Assembly: GCA_002483265.1 (NCBI GenBank)
Contig: DLHO01000015.1
Coordinates: 1-64,000 of the forward strand
Length of the DNA stretch: 64,000 bases
Direction: 5' to 3'
Origin: Flavobacteriales bacterium UBA7666
GTDB lineage: Bacteria > Bacteroidota > Bacteroidia > Flavobacteriales_D > Crocinitomicaceae
The position numbers and the translations under genes are program-made. Every line of letters begins with the position of its first letter. The first letter of the stretch is position 1. Of the stretch, positions 26,074 through 32,581 are shown in pieces. The notes below the pieces were generated by a model that was not told where the DNA came from, searched no databases, and saw only the letters and a list, made by a program, of their open reading frames with translations.

Positions 26074-26415
26074 CTATAGCTTCGCGTATTTCATTTCCAG
26101 TTTACGAAGTTCCAATTCGTCCTGCAAATCGCGGATTTCCAATTTTCGTTGCTGGAGTTCAATCGTTTCAATTTCCTTTACGAATTTGGTTTGGATGGAT
26201 TTCCGTTCAGCTTCGGATGCGTTTCTTTGCACGGTATCGTATTTTAAATAGATGCGGGTTAATTGATCCTTGAGTTCTTCTTTCTGTTTGATGATTTTAT
26301 TCATATTTAGATTGAGTCGAAACATTTGCTGGTTGATCTCAAATTTCTTTTGCTCATTGGAATTCCCACAGCTCGCTAGAATCGTCGTTGTTATTAGAAG
26401 TAGTAAAATTTTCAT
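26074..26415 (-). CDS. Small coiled-coil lipoprotein (113 aa)
   Basis: A 113-residue lipoprotein: signal ILLLLITTTILASC with Cys16 as the lipid site, then an almost wholly helical, charged mature part (residues 25-110) with heptad-like Leu/Ile spacing, likely a coiled coil (NMNKIIKQKEELKDQLTRIYLKY, EIETIELQQRKLEIRDLQDELELRKLEM). Function unknown. The gene sits between attC-like repeats R0 (25914) and R1 (26801) with its 3' end towards R0, as a gene cassette would. Confidence 0.65.
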   Translation of the reverse strand: MKILLLLITTTILASCGNSNEQKKFEINQQMFRLNLNMNKIIKQKEELKDQLTRIYLKYDTVQRNASEAERKSIQTKFVKEIETIELQQRKLEIRDLQDELELRKLEMKYAKL

Positions 26416-26493
26416 CGGACAGAATTTACAATACTAAAATAGTAGAAAATCAGATTGCGTCAGAATGAATTATTCCGGACAATTTCCCACAAG

Positions 26494-26713
26494 AAAAATT
26501 CTACGCGATTCTCGTGAAGGAGATTTTATTGGTTGCGGACGAATATTAGGTTGAAGAATTCTGAGGGATTCTCAAATAGAATAATTGGAAGGTTCTGGAG
26601 ATTTAAAAATTCTTTGGAATTATATAACCGAAAAATTCTGAGCGATTCTAGAATAGATTATTTGGAGTGGATGGTACAGAAATAAAATTCTGCGCAATTC
26701 TCAGGAAGAAGAT
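26494..26713. repeat. Cluster of five AATTCTnnGnnATTCT repeats
   Basis: Five imperfect direct copies of a roughly 17-base word (AAAATTCTGAGCGATTCT and variants) with CT at 26501, 26561, 26612, 26638 and 26690, so spaced 60, 51, 26 and 52 bases. They lie in a 960-base stretch without a credible gene (26416-27378). They could be binding sites on one face of the helix or remains of a tandem array. Confidence 0.55.
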
Positions 26714-26800
26714 TGAGTGGGTGGATGAACCCGCAATTCAGTTAAAGAGATGGAAGATGAAAGAACGACTGGTTTGTGGGAGAGAATAAAGCTTGGATAT

Positions 26801-26945
26801 TCTATTTAACATAATAGTAATTATAGGACAAATTGGTTTTTCCTATAATGTCACATTATGTCTCCGTAAACTACGCTTGACAGTAAATAGCACGATTCTG
26901 GGCTTCGAGGGATTTGCCCTATAATTAGACGTTATATTAAATAGC
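26801..26945 (-). repeat. attC-like imperfect palindrome R1 (about 145 bp)
   Basis: The left arm CTATTTAACATAAT plus TAATTATAGG (26803-26830) pairs with CCTATAATTA plus ATATTAAATAG (26918-26943). Both paired boxes are separated by short unpaired spacers, the R-box/L-box layout of an integron attC site. Read on the minus strand, the outer box ends in GTTAAAT, a perfect GTTRRRY match. An extra inverted copy of the inner box (TCCTATAATGTCACATTATG) lies inside the loop. The site is in the same orientation as the other members at 25914, 27335, 30325 and 30969. Confidence 0.55.
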
Positions 26946-27334
26946 CGCACGGCTCACACACATTGCAATAAAATTTTCTGCATCCTGCGGAATTTATGCA
27001 GAAAGATTTTATAAGCAATTTTTCCAGCGCACGCCACCCACAGGTTTTTTTCTTAGGCGCAAAAGTTTTATTCTTTCCTGGAAAGATCTTCGTTCTATGA
27101 ACGATCTTCAACCTTTTTTCATTGCCAAAAAAGGTTGAGCCAAAAAGTCTAGGCTTGTACACTGCAAGCTTGAAAACTAGCTCTGCATTTCACTGTTCGC
27201 ACCCCAACTCACCACGCTGTTACCAAATTTTTGCGAAACAAAAATTTGACAGCTGAGCTCAAACAGGGGTTAAACAACGCTCCATTCCGTTTGTTTTCTA
27301 CACTTCCAGCGTAAGAGCCGATTTTAGATTGTGG
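26946..27334. other. Gene-poor stretch inside the accessory region
   Basis: No credible gene. A minus-strand 76-codon frame (26932-27162) has a composition that looks like translated repeat, not protein. The stretch holds GGCGCAAAAGTTTTATTC at about 27057-27074, the same word that marks one end of the repeats at 30234, 30879 and 31656 but in the opposite orientation. It also has an AGATCTTCGTTCTATGAACGATCT hairpin. Confidence 0.5.
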
Positions 27335-27352
27335 TTCTATTTAACATAATTG
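27335..27352 (-). repeat. attC-like core repeat R2
   Basis: TTCTATTTAACATAATTG, the third copy of the R core; minus strand gives GTTAAAT. It lies 27 bases after the stop codon of the minus-strand gene 27379-27720. Confidence 0.5.
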
Positions 27353-27378
27353 CTTCGATAACTGAATCTTCCGTTCTA

Positions 27379-27720
27379 TTAGATTTTCAATTGTTTTCGT
27401 TCACAATTCACCAACATCCGTAAATGCTTGTAACAAAGTTCTGCCAATGGTTTTAAATGTGTATCTGTGTTTCCGATCTCTAGTAATAATGCCTGTTTCA
27501 TGTAATTCTGATATGTCGCTCCCCAATCGAATTCAAGTGATTGGGGAACTTTCATCAAATCGTAAATGATATCAAATATCTGTAAATGGTGTTTTTCGTC
27601 TCCGTCTAGTCCTACTCTATTCAATCCGTATAGCAATTGGCAATGTTTCAAATCTTGTTGAATAAGTCTTATAATAAGTTGTTTATTGCTCATAATGCTA
27701 AGTTTAAACGATGATTTCAT
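27379..27720 (-). CDS. Hypothetical helical protein next to the Pycsar-like locus
   Basis: A 113-residue protein (104 if ATG 27693 is used) that I do not recognise. It is predicted mostly helical and soluble, with IRLIQQDLKHCQLLYGL, GLDGDEKHHLQIFDIIYDLM and a Cys/His-containing end (LCYKHLRMLVNCERK). Its promoter (27735-27764) carries a GTTTAAAC palindrome in the spacer and a second copy at 27702, just after the predicted transcript start near 27730. The divergent XRE regulator probably controls it. The longer start would place the second operator inside codons 3-6. It may belong to the defence locus or be a cassette gene on its own. Confidence 0.6.
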   Translation of the reverse strand: MKSSFKLSIMSNKQLIIRLIQQDLKHCQLLYGLNRVGLDGDEKHHLQIFDIIYDLMKVPQSLEFDWGATYQNYMKQALLLEIGNTDTHLKPLAELCYKHLRMLVNCERKQLKI

Positions 27721-27809
27721 GGTTAATTCCTATGTAAATATAGTTTAAACATATTATTTGTCAAAATATTTTCATCGTTTAAATTTATATAAATATTGTT
27801 TTAAACGAT
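27702..27809. promoter_or_regulatory. Operator array with GTTTAAAC-type palindromes
   Basis: Four related sites between the divergent genes: GTTTAAACGATGA at 27702, GTTTAAAC at 27743, CATCGTTTAAAT at 27773 and GTTTTAAACGAT at 27798. Sites 1 and 3 are oppositely oriented copies of the 10-base word GTTTAAACGATG/CATCGTTTAAA. A fifth partial copy (GTTTAAAA) touches the -33 box of the XRE promoter at 27851. A spaced array in a divergent region is what an autoregulating XRE repressor would use. Confidence 0.6.
27735..27764 (-). promoter_or_regulatory. Promoter of gene 27379-27720 with operator in the spacer
   Basis: On the minus strand: TTG, 19 bases, TATATTTA (one mismatch to TAnnTTTG). The palindrome GTTTAAAC fills the spacer next to the -7 box. 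Expected start of transcription near 27730. Confidence 0.5.
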
Positions 27810-27848
27810 ATTATCATTGGTTTTATTGATGTGTAGGGAATTTCGGGA

Positions 27849-27879
27849 TTGTTTAAAAAGTCGAATACACTTACATTTG
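27849..27879 (+). promoter_or_regulatory. Promoter of the XRE gene, leaderless geometry
   Basis: TTG at 27849-27851, 20-base spacer, TACATTTG at 27872-27879 (exact). The -7 box ends four bases before ATG 27884, so transcription should start at the A of the start codon. A GTTTAAAA half-operator overlaps the -33 end. Confidence 0.65.
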
Positions 27880-27883
27880 GGAT

Positions 27884-28087
27884 ATGTCAGAGAGAATCAA
27901 CAGAGTTAAAGAGGTCCTTGTGATTAAAGGAATGAGCCAAAAAGAGTTAGCGGTTCAAATGGACAAGAATCCAAATACGATTACTTCCATTTGTAATAAC
28001 AAGTCACAACCTCATTTGAAAGATTTGAAACGAATTGCCGAGATTTTGGATGTTGATATTCGGGAATTGTTGGTTCCGACGAAATAG
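27884..28087 (+). CDS. XRE family transcriptional regulator (67 aa)
   Basis: A 67-residue single-domain Cro/CI-type DNA-binding protein. The helix-turn-helix spans about 17-43 (MSQKELAVQMDKNPNTITSICNNKSQP) and is followed by LKDLKRIAEILDVDIRELLV, the last helices of the fold. It is the first gene of the locus; the cyclase gene starts 31 bases after its stop. The strong TTG-N20-TACATTTG promoter and the adjoining GTTTAAAC-like sites suggest that it represses itself, the following cyclase/effector genes and the divergent gene. It looks leaderless: the -7 box ends four bases before the ATG. Confidence 0.85.
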   Translation: MSERINRVKEVLVIKGMSQKELAVQMDKNPNTITSICNNKSQPHLKDLKRIAEILDVDIRELLVPTK

Positions 28088-28118
28088 CAACATTTTATAA
28101 AAACCACTCCCACTATTT

Positions 28119-28877
28119 ATGAACACTGAAGAAAAGGAAATCCTTAAGGGATTAATCAATACTGCTTTAGATCAAGCAGAAGCCTCCTACAAAAAAGTCG
28201 AAGATCAATTACTTATCAAAGCTAACAGCAAGTATATGACGTTTTCAAATGAAAGCGTTGAAACAGAATTACCTGGATTTCCTTTAATTGAAGAAAATGA
28301 ACCACACGTTGCTAACTTTATAGCCTTGATACTTGATGTGCGGGGTTCAACTAAGCATTTATTAGAAGCGTGTGCTTCTTGCGGAGTGCAACAACTAGAA
28401 AGAACAGTTTATGAAACTGCCGCAATTAACGCTCTTGGATCATATATAATAAAAAAGCATAGTGGTGGTATAACAGAATTTCTTGGAGATGGATTTCTTG
28501 CTTTTTTTCTCGTAAAAACTGAAAGTGATATGTATCCAGCTAAAAGAGCAGCCGAAGATTGCTTAGAAGGTAGAGAAGTTCTTAATGCAATTCTCGCTTC
28601 TCGATACACTCTTCCAGCCATTAATTATGGAATAGGATTAGCATACAGTCAAGCAATTATTATGGTCGTTAATGCAAATGGTAGATTATATCCGAAGGCA
28701 ATAGGAGAATGTGTATACCGTGCTTCAAAATTATCATCGGGGTTCAATAAAATTCTTTATGATGATAGTTTACGCTATAGTTGGCCAACATCAAAAGGAG
28801 GATCGTTGACTTTTAAAGTTGCTGAACACAGGCATAAGAACGATGTCAAGGGTTACGAAACAGAAATGAAAAATTAA
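28119..28877 (+). CDS. Class III nucleotide cyclase, divergent (first cyclase of the Pycsar-like locus)
   Basis: A 252-residue protein with a class III adenylate/guanylate cyclase-type catalytic domain at about 65-215. The first metal-binding Asp is in LILDVRGSTK (Asp73), the second in EFLGDGFLAFF (Asp124), and the late strand is INYGIGLAYSQ. At the place of the usual VNxAxR pair it has VYRASK (Tyr200, Lys204), so the transition-state Asn is missing and Arg is replaced by Lys. By context it should make a cyclic mononucleotide messenger for the membrane effector encoded 11 bases downstream. Pycsar cyclases (PycC) are the nearest functional parallel; the base made (cCMP, cUMP or other) cannot be read from sequence. 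Confidence 0.75.
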   Translation: MNTEEKEILKGLINTALDQAEASYKKVEDQLLIKANSKYMTFSNESVETELPGFPLIEENEPHVANFIALILDVRGSTKHLLEACASCGVQQLERTVYETAAINALGSYIIKKHSGGITEFLGDGFLAFFLVKTESDMYPAKRAAEDCLEGREVLNAILASRYTLPAINYGIGLAYSQAIIMVVNANGRLYPKAIGECVYRASKLSSGFNKILYDDSLRYSWPTSKGGSLTFKVAEHRHKNDVKGYETEMKN

Positions 28878-28888
28878 AATCTCGAAAG

Positions 28889-29515
28889 ATGGAAGATGGA
28901 GAACAAAAAATAAACTTTTTAACTGGGGCAATTAGCGAAGCTCAAGAATTGATAAGATTTACTGAAGGTAAAACTGCTTTGGTAGTTACTTTACTTGGTG
29001 CTTACCTTATTGGCGCCTTTACTAAAGTAGATCGTATAATACAATATCATTATTTGTTCAATTGCCTTTTTTGGATTTCTCTTATACTGTTTGCAATCAC
29101 TACTTTACTTTGTGTTATTGTTGTAGCAAGAATAATTTACCATACAACTTCACCATTAATAAATCTGAAAGGAGTAAAAGGAAATACTCCGAATTTGAAA
29201 TATTTCATAGTTCCCAATGAAAACAAGGATTTATTTTATCCATTTAAGAATCGATCTAAGTACAAACTAAAAATCGATTACAGAACTTATCTAAGATCTG
29301 TTAAGGGTGCTACTGAAGAAGTTATTGTGGAAACATTGACTTTAGAGCTAATGAAAGTGAGTTATATACGTAATTTGAAGACTGATCGTTTTGCACATCT
29401 ACTAAGATTACTTCTATTTACTACGATTGCTTTTATCTTCTTCTATTTCATGTACACCTATGAATCGCAACAATTTCTTCCAAAGGAAATCAGTGACACT
29501 ATAAATAACAAATAA
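28889..29515 (+). CDS. PycTM-like membrane effector (Pycsar effector protein family)
   Basis: A 208-residue membrane protein with the layout of Pycsar TM effectors. A short cytoplasmic helix EAQELIRFTEGKTALVVTLLGAYLIGAF carries TM1 (about 28-46). TM2 is at about 57-83, a cytoplasmic stretch rich in Lys/Glu ends in EEVIVETLTLELMKVSYIRNLKTDRFAHLLR, and TM3 is at 170-190. The EGKTALVVTLLGAYL start and the ETLxLELxKVSYIRxxKxxR segment before the last TM are the features I match to PF18967-type effectors, which bind a cyclic pyrimidine nucleotide and damage the inner membrane to abort phage infection. It is framed by two cyclase genes (gaps of 11 and 1 bases), so all three are co-expressed. Confidence 0.75.
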   Translation: MEDGEQKINFLTGAISEAQELIRFTEGKTALVVTLLGAYLIGAFTKVDRIIQYHYLFNCLFWISLILFAITTLLCVIVVARIIYHTTSPLINLKGVKGNTPNLKYFIVPNENKDLFYPFKNRSKYKLKIDYRTYLRSVKGATEEVIVETLTLELMKVSYIRNLKTDRFAHLLRLLLFTTIAFIFFYFMYTYESQQFLPKEISDTINNK

Positions 29516-29516
29516 C

Positions 29517-30215
29517 ATGGGTTTAAAAGAAGATCTCATTAATAAGGTAAATGTCTTTTATACTGAGCCATTTACAGTTGAAGAAACGACGATTGTTCCA
29601 ACTACAGATTATTCTAAGTTGACTTTTGGAAACAAAGTTTTGAAAGCTGAACTTACTTTTCTATTCGTAGATATTCGCAAATCGAGTAAAATTGTTGATA
29701 CGTTAGGGTTTATTGGTGCGGCTCGTCTCTATCAAAGTTTCCACGAAATAACTTCAAAAATCATTGCGAAGCGGAACGGGCAAATTAGATCATTTGATGG
29801 TGATAGAATTCTTGGAATTTTTGCAGGTGATCGAAAAAACAATAACGCGGTTGAAGCTGCCCTAAATATCCGTTGGGCGATTCAAAATATCCTAAATCCG
29901 AAACTAGGTAGTAGTCCAATAGCAATCGGTATTGGAATTGATACAGGTGAGACTTTAATTACGAAAGTAGGAAAATCTGGAGGTGGTAATAATAGTGACA
30001 TTGTGTGGGTTGGGAATGCGTGTGTAAATGCAGCGTTATTTTGTTCTAAAGGTACAAATATGATATATATTGGAAATGCAGTAAAGAACAGACTTGATAA
30101 ATCTAATTTAGATGATTCTGATGGTAAGTCAATGTGGGAAGGGCTTATAACGAAGGATAAGCATGATAATAATAAATTCTGTTTTCGCTCAAATTACGTT
30201 TGGAGTGCACTTTAA
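29517..30215 (+). CDS. PycC-like class III nucleotide cyclase (second cyclase)
   Basis: A 232-residue single-domain class III cyclase. The lead-in VPTTDYSKLTFGNKVLKAELTFLFVDIRKSSK resembles Pycsar cyclases. Metal ligands: Asp52 in FVDIRKSS and Asp96 in FDGDRILGIF. GIGIDTGETLITKVG follows, then SDIVWVGNACVNAALF, the counterpart of the D(L/V)VWVGxAxNxAAKL stretch. Here the Asn is shifted by one position and the Arg/Lys position holds Leu or Phe, depending on alignment. Its ATG follows the effector stop by one base. It differs clearly from the first cyclase, so this is not a recent duplication. The two may work as homodimers or as a heterodimer. Confidence 0.8.
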   Translation: MGLKEDLINKVNVFYTEPFTVEETTIVPTTDYSKLTFGNKVLKAELTFLFVDIRKSSKIVDTLGFIGAARLYQSFHEITSKIIAKRNGQIRSFDGDRILGIFAGDRKNNNAVEAALNIRWAIQNILNPKLGSSPIAIGIGIDTGETLITKVGKSGGGNNSDIVWVGNACVNAALFCSKGTNMIYIGNAVKNRLDKSNLDDSDGKSMWEGLITKDKHDNNKFCFRSNYVWSAL

Positions 30216-30233
30216 GAACTTGCTTTTGAAAGA

Positions 30234-30350
30234 AATAAAACTTTTGCGCCTTTTTGAAATGAAGTAAAAACCTTAGACCTTCCCTCCTGCCGTCAATCTC
30301 GGTCTTGATGCCCAAGCTATATTAACATAACGCAATAACATTATAGGACA
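30234..30350. repeat. Cassette-boundary repeat C1
   Basis: Begins AATAAAACTTTTGCGCC and ends TATATTAACATAACG plus CATTATAGGACA. Near-identical ends and a similar middle (ACCTTCC ... CGGTCT) occur in C2 (30879-30994) and, less well kept, in C3 (31656) and C4 (32582). It lies between the end of the second cyclase gene and the end of gene 30414-30845. Confidence 0.7.
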
Positions 30351-30418
30351 CGAGAAGCATTACTTCGAGAGAGCCGAAGCGTCAGCGCGGCTTGTGTGGT
30401 GGTTATGTTGTTGTTAAT
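30321..30418 (-). repeat. attC-like imperfect palindrome overlapping the end of C1
   Basis: ATTAACATAAC at 30321 pairs with GTTATGTTGTTGTTAAT ending at 30418. The exact pair ACATAAC/GTTATGT (30325 and 30402 regions) matches the integron R boxes at 6 of 7 positions each. Inner words ACACGAG and CTTGTGT pair next, and an AGCCG/CGGCT hairpin lies in between. The stop codon of minus-strand gene 30414-30845 falls right at its edge, the position an attC site takes behind a cassette gene. Confidence 0.5.
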
Positions 30419-30845
30419 TTATATACTTCATATAACAGCCAGATTCATAGTTTTTTAGCTCGAAATAAATGGATTTTAATTTTCGACTTTCAAATTTTGT
30501 AATGTTGGAAACTTCTGTGTTCTCGTCTATGAATTCATTTGCAATTTCCTCCAAATTCACCTTTCGTAAAGACTTTTTATTTTTCACTTCTGTAACACCG
30601 AATTTAAATCCTTCTTGTGATGTACTTCCAATTATATATGTTTTAAAACGGTTCACAATTATTGTAGCGTCATTAAAAGGAATCGGGAGTTCAATGGAGA
30701 AATGGCCATCGGTAGATTTTCCATAATACCAGCCTGATTGACTTTTGGTGGTATCTTGAATTCGATGCATAATTCGCTCTGATTTGACTTGTGAATAAGT
30801 TAAATGACAAAACATTAAAACAAGTACAAATAGCATTTTTTTCAT
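30414..30845 (-). CDS. Hypothetical secreted protein, cassette-like gene
   Basis: A 143-residue protein with an N-terminal signal peptide (MKKMLFVLVLMFCHLTYSQ, cut after about residue 19). The mature part is beta-rich (GWYYGKSTDGHFSIELPIPFNDATIIVNRFKTYIIGS) and has no motif I know. It stands alone: repeat C2 is upstream of its start (a TAACTTTC box about 23 bases before ATG is a weak promoter match) and an attC-like palindrome follows its stop. Function unknown. Confidence 0.6.
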   Translation of the reverse strand: MKKMLFVLVLMFCHLTYSQVKSERIMHRIQDTTKSQSGWYYGKSTDGHFSIELPIPFNDATIIVNRFKTYIIGSTSQEGFKFGVTEVKNKKSLRKVNLEEIANEFIDENTEVSNITKFESRKLKSIYFELKNYESGCYMKYIN

Positions 30846-30878
30846 TAACCAGTAGAATTTTTTCAGAAAGTTAGTAAG

Positions 30879-30994
30879 AATAAAACTTTTGCGCCCTGTT
30901 GAAATGAGATAAAACCTAAGACCTTCCTACTCTGTGAGATTCATCGGTCTGATGCCAAAGCTATATTAACATAACGCAATAACATTATAGGACA
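30879..30994. repeat. Cassette-boundary repeat C2
   Basis: The same start (AATAAAACTTTTGCGCC) and end (TATATTAACATAACG, CATTATAGGACA) as C1. The last 30 bases are identical to C1. It separates gene 30414-30845 from gene 31043-31468. Confidence 0.75.
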
Positions 30995-31042
30995 AAATGT
31001 TTTTTTCTGGTTAGCTAAAGAAAGACGTGTCAGTTTAGCTAT

Positions 31043-31468
31043 TTACATCTTAAGAATTATGACACCAATAAAACATGAAATTGGTATCGATACAAAGGTG
31101 AAAATTAGATGAAACAAGAATATGTTTCTTCCTTTATTATTATATCCACTGCGTTCCCAGTCATCGATATTTAACAATTCCTCAATTTTACTTTTTACAT
31201 ACTTTAAATTTGATAGATAACCAATTACCGGGCTTATAAAAATTGCTGCGATCAAAATAAAAATCCAACCATATTCTCTCAACAAATTCCTTCCTTCATC
31301 TGCAAAAACTGCTATAATCGGAACAACGAGGTAAAGCATTAAATACATAGCAATGGGTACGAAAACCAAATTACCAGCAACTTCTTTTGCTTTTCTCAGA
31401 TCACCCCTATCAAAATAGTTAAGCACCCAAACATAATACAGACACCAATGATTTAATATTTTTTTCAT
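31043..31468 (-). CDS. Hypothetical membrane protein, cassette-like gene
   Basis: A 141-residue membrane protein with three likely TMs at about 34-56 (VFVPIAMYLMLYLVVPIIAVF), 66-86 (YGWIFILIAAIFISPVIGYL) and 117-139 (IFLFHLIFTFVSIPISCFIGVIIL). A soluble loop with YVKSKIEELLNIDDWERSGYNNKG lies between TMs 2 and 3. Not recognised. Single gene between repeats C2 and C3; 190 bases of upstream DNA include a 16-base tandem repeat. Confidence 0.6.
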   Translation of the reverse strand: MKKILNHWCLYYVWVLNYFDRGDLRKAKEVAGNLVFVPIAMYLMLYLVVPIIAVFADEGRNLLREYGWIFILIAAIFISPVIGYLSNLKYVKSKIEELLNIDDWERSGYNNKGRNIFLFHLIFTFVSIPISCFIGVIILKM

Positions 31469-31588
31469 AGTCTAAAATTTACCACCAATCAATTCTATTG
31501 CCCAATCTGGGGTAAGTGAATAGAGACGTCTTTTGCGGTTATTTTTGCCATGATATAGATAAAGTGTTTCTAAACATAGTAATTATTA

Positions 31589-31620
31589 ATTGGTCAGAAT
31601 AGAAATTGGTCAGAATAGAA
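31589..31620. repeat. 16-bp perfect tandem repeat (two copies)
   Basis: ATTGGTCAGAATAGAA occurs twice in a row, between the start of gene 31043-31468 and repeat C3. It could be a binding-site pair for the promoter or a slippage duplication. Confidence 0.6.
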
Positions 31621-31655
31621 ATAAGCCCATTTCTCTAATTTGTAAGTAAGGAAAC

Positions 31656-31760
31656 AATAAAACTTCTGCGCCCTTTTTGAAATGAAGTAAGAGAAGCGAT
31701 AGCTTCGATTTAATCTATGAGATTCCTCGGTCTGAATACCCAAGCTATATGAATAGAATA
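31656..31760. repeat. Cassette-boundary repeat C3 (diverged)
   Basis: AATAAAACTTCTGCGCCCTTTTTG at the left, a shared middle (GAGATTC, CGGTCTGA) and CAAGCTATATGAATAGAAT at the right, where C1 and C2 have CTATATTAACATAACG. It lies directly behind the stop of gene 31777-32553. Confidence 0.6.
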
Positions 31761-31776
31761 CTGGGCTGCAAACAAT

Positions 31777-32553
31777 TCAAATGTTGTCGCTCTTTGTAAA
31801 GAAGTCAACAACATCCTTTTTCTTAATTAGCTGCTTTGTATAAGATTCAATTGTTTCGCTCGATAATTTTGGAGATTTAATTTGCATGCTTCGAAACGAT
31901 TTATCTTTTTGAGGTGCAATCAATATTGTTTTTCCTAAAGTCAAATCAAATAATCGCATATTAACAACGGCATATGCATCTCTGTTCGCTGCAATAAATG
32001 CCATGTAATCAACCCTGTTGTTCTTCAAAAGGTAAAATCCCTGGCCGATGTAATCGGGATGATTTCTGGAAATAATCTCGCTGGATGTATGGGTGTAATC
32101 AGTGGTATCTATAAAATCTGTGAGCACTAAGATTTGAAAAAACACTTCATCATTCATCCCGTTCAAGTGTTTTTTATTTACCATGCTCGATTTTATATAG
32201 AATGAATTGAATAGCAGCGTTTTACCTCCAATATATAATTCTGAGCCAGATCCTCCGGGAAATCCGAAATTACCAACTCCTTTAAAACTTCCTTTTCCAA
32301 TCAGATCATAACTTGGTACCGGAAAAACACCTGAAAGAAAGGACATTCTCTGAGGTTCGTTAATATAGGATAGGTCATTCGCCAATAAATCGTTGTCCCA
32401 TTTATGAAGGTTTTCCCTATTTTGGAGATGCTTTTCGGCTTTTTCTTTAGTCCAAAAATCAGCTTCTCTTTTAGTAGATTTCTGCGAAATGTCTTCAGAG
32501 CACCCTACTAAACAGGTAATCAGTACAAGTACGATAAACAATGCTTTTTTCAT
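31777..32553 (-). CDS. Hypothetical lipoprotein (258 aa), cassette-like gene
   Basis: A 258-residue lipoprotein: signal ALFIVLVLITCLVGC with Cys18 as the lipid site. The mature part starts with a charged helix (TKREADFWTKEKAEKHLQNRENLHKWDND) and goes on as an alpha/beta protein with GSFKGVGNFGFPGGSGSELYIGGKTLLFNS. I know no family for it. A TATTTTTG box 21 bases before the ATG (32574-32581) predicts a 16-base leader. It is flanked by repeats C3 and C4. Function unknown. Confidence 0.65.
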   Translation of the reverse strand: MKKALFIVLVLITCLVGCSEDISQKSTKREADFWTKEKAEKHLQNRENLHKWDNDLLANDLSYINEPQRMSFLSGVFPVPSYDLIGKGSFKGVGNFGFPGGSGSELYIGGKTLLFNSFYIKSSMVNKKHLNGMNDEVFFQILVLTDFIDTTDYTHTSSEIISRNHPDYIGQGFYLLKNNRVDYMAFIAANRDAYAVVNMRLFDLTLGKTILIAPQKDKSFRSMQIKSPKLSSETIESYTKQLIKKKDVVDFFTKSDNI

Positions 32554-32573
32554 TAATAATGCGGTATTTATTC

Positions 32574-32581
32574 CAAAAATA
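32574..32581 (-). promoter_or_regulatory. -7 promoter box of the 258-aa lipoprotein gene
   Basis: Reads TATTTTTG on the minus strand; start of transcription expected near 32569. No TTG at the right -33 distance. Confidence 0.45.

Noticed and set aside
26494..26713. Possible CRISPR array
   Set aside because: The repeats are degenerate, spacings vary from 26 to 60 bases and no cas gene is in the window.
26932..27162. Minus-strand frame of 76 codons in the gene desert
   Set aside because: It runs through repeat DNA (including the GGCGCAAAAGTTTTATT word and half of the R1 palindrome); the protein is Lys/Cys/Arg-rich without pattern, as expected for translated repeats.
28119..30215. CBASS system
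   Set aside because: The enzymes carry class III cyclase motifs (two Asp in DxRxS and GDxxL/GDGxL), not the GS(x)nDxD of CD-NTases.
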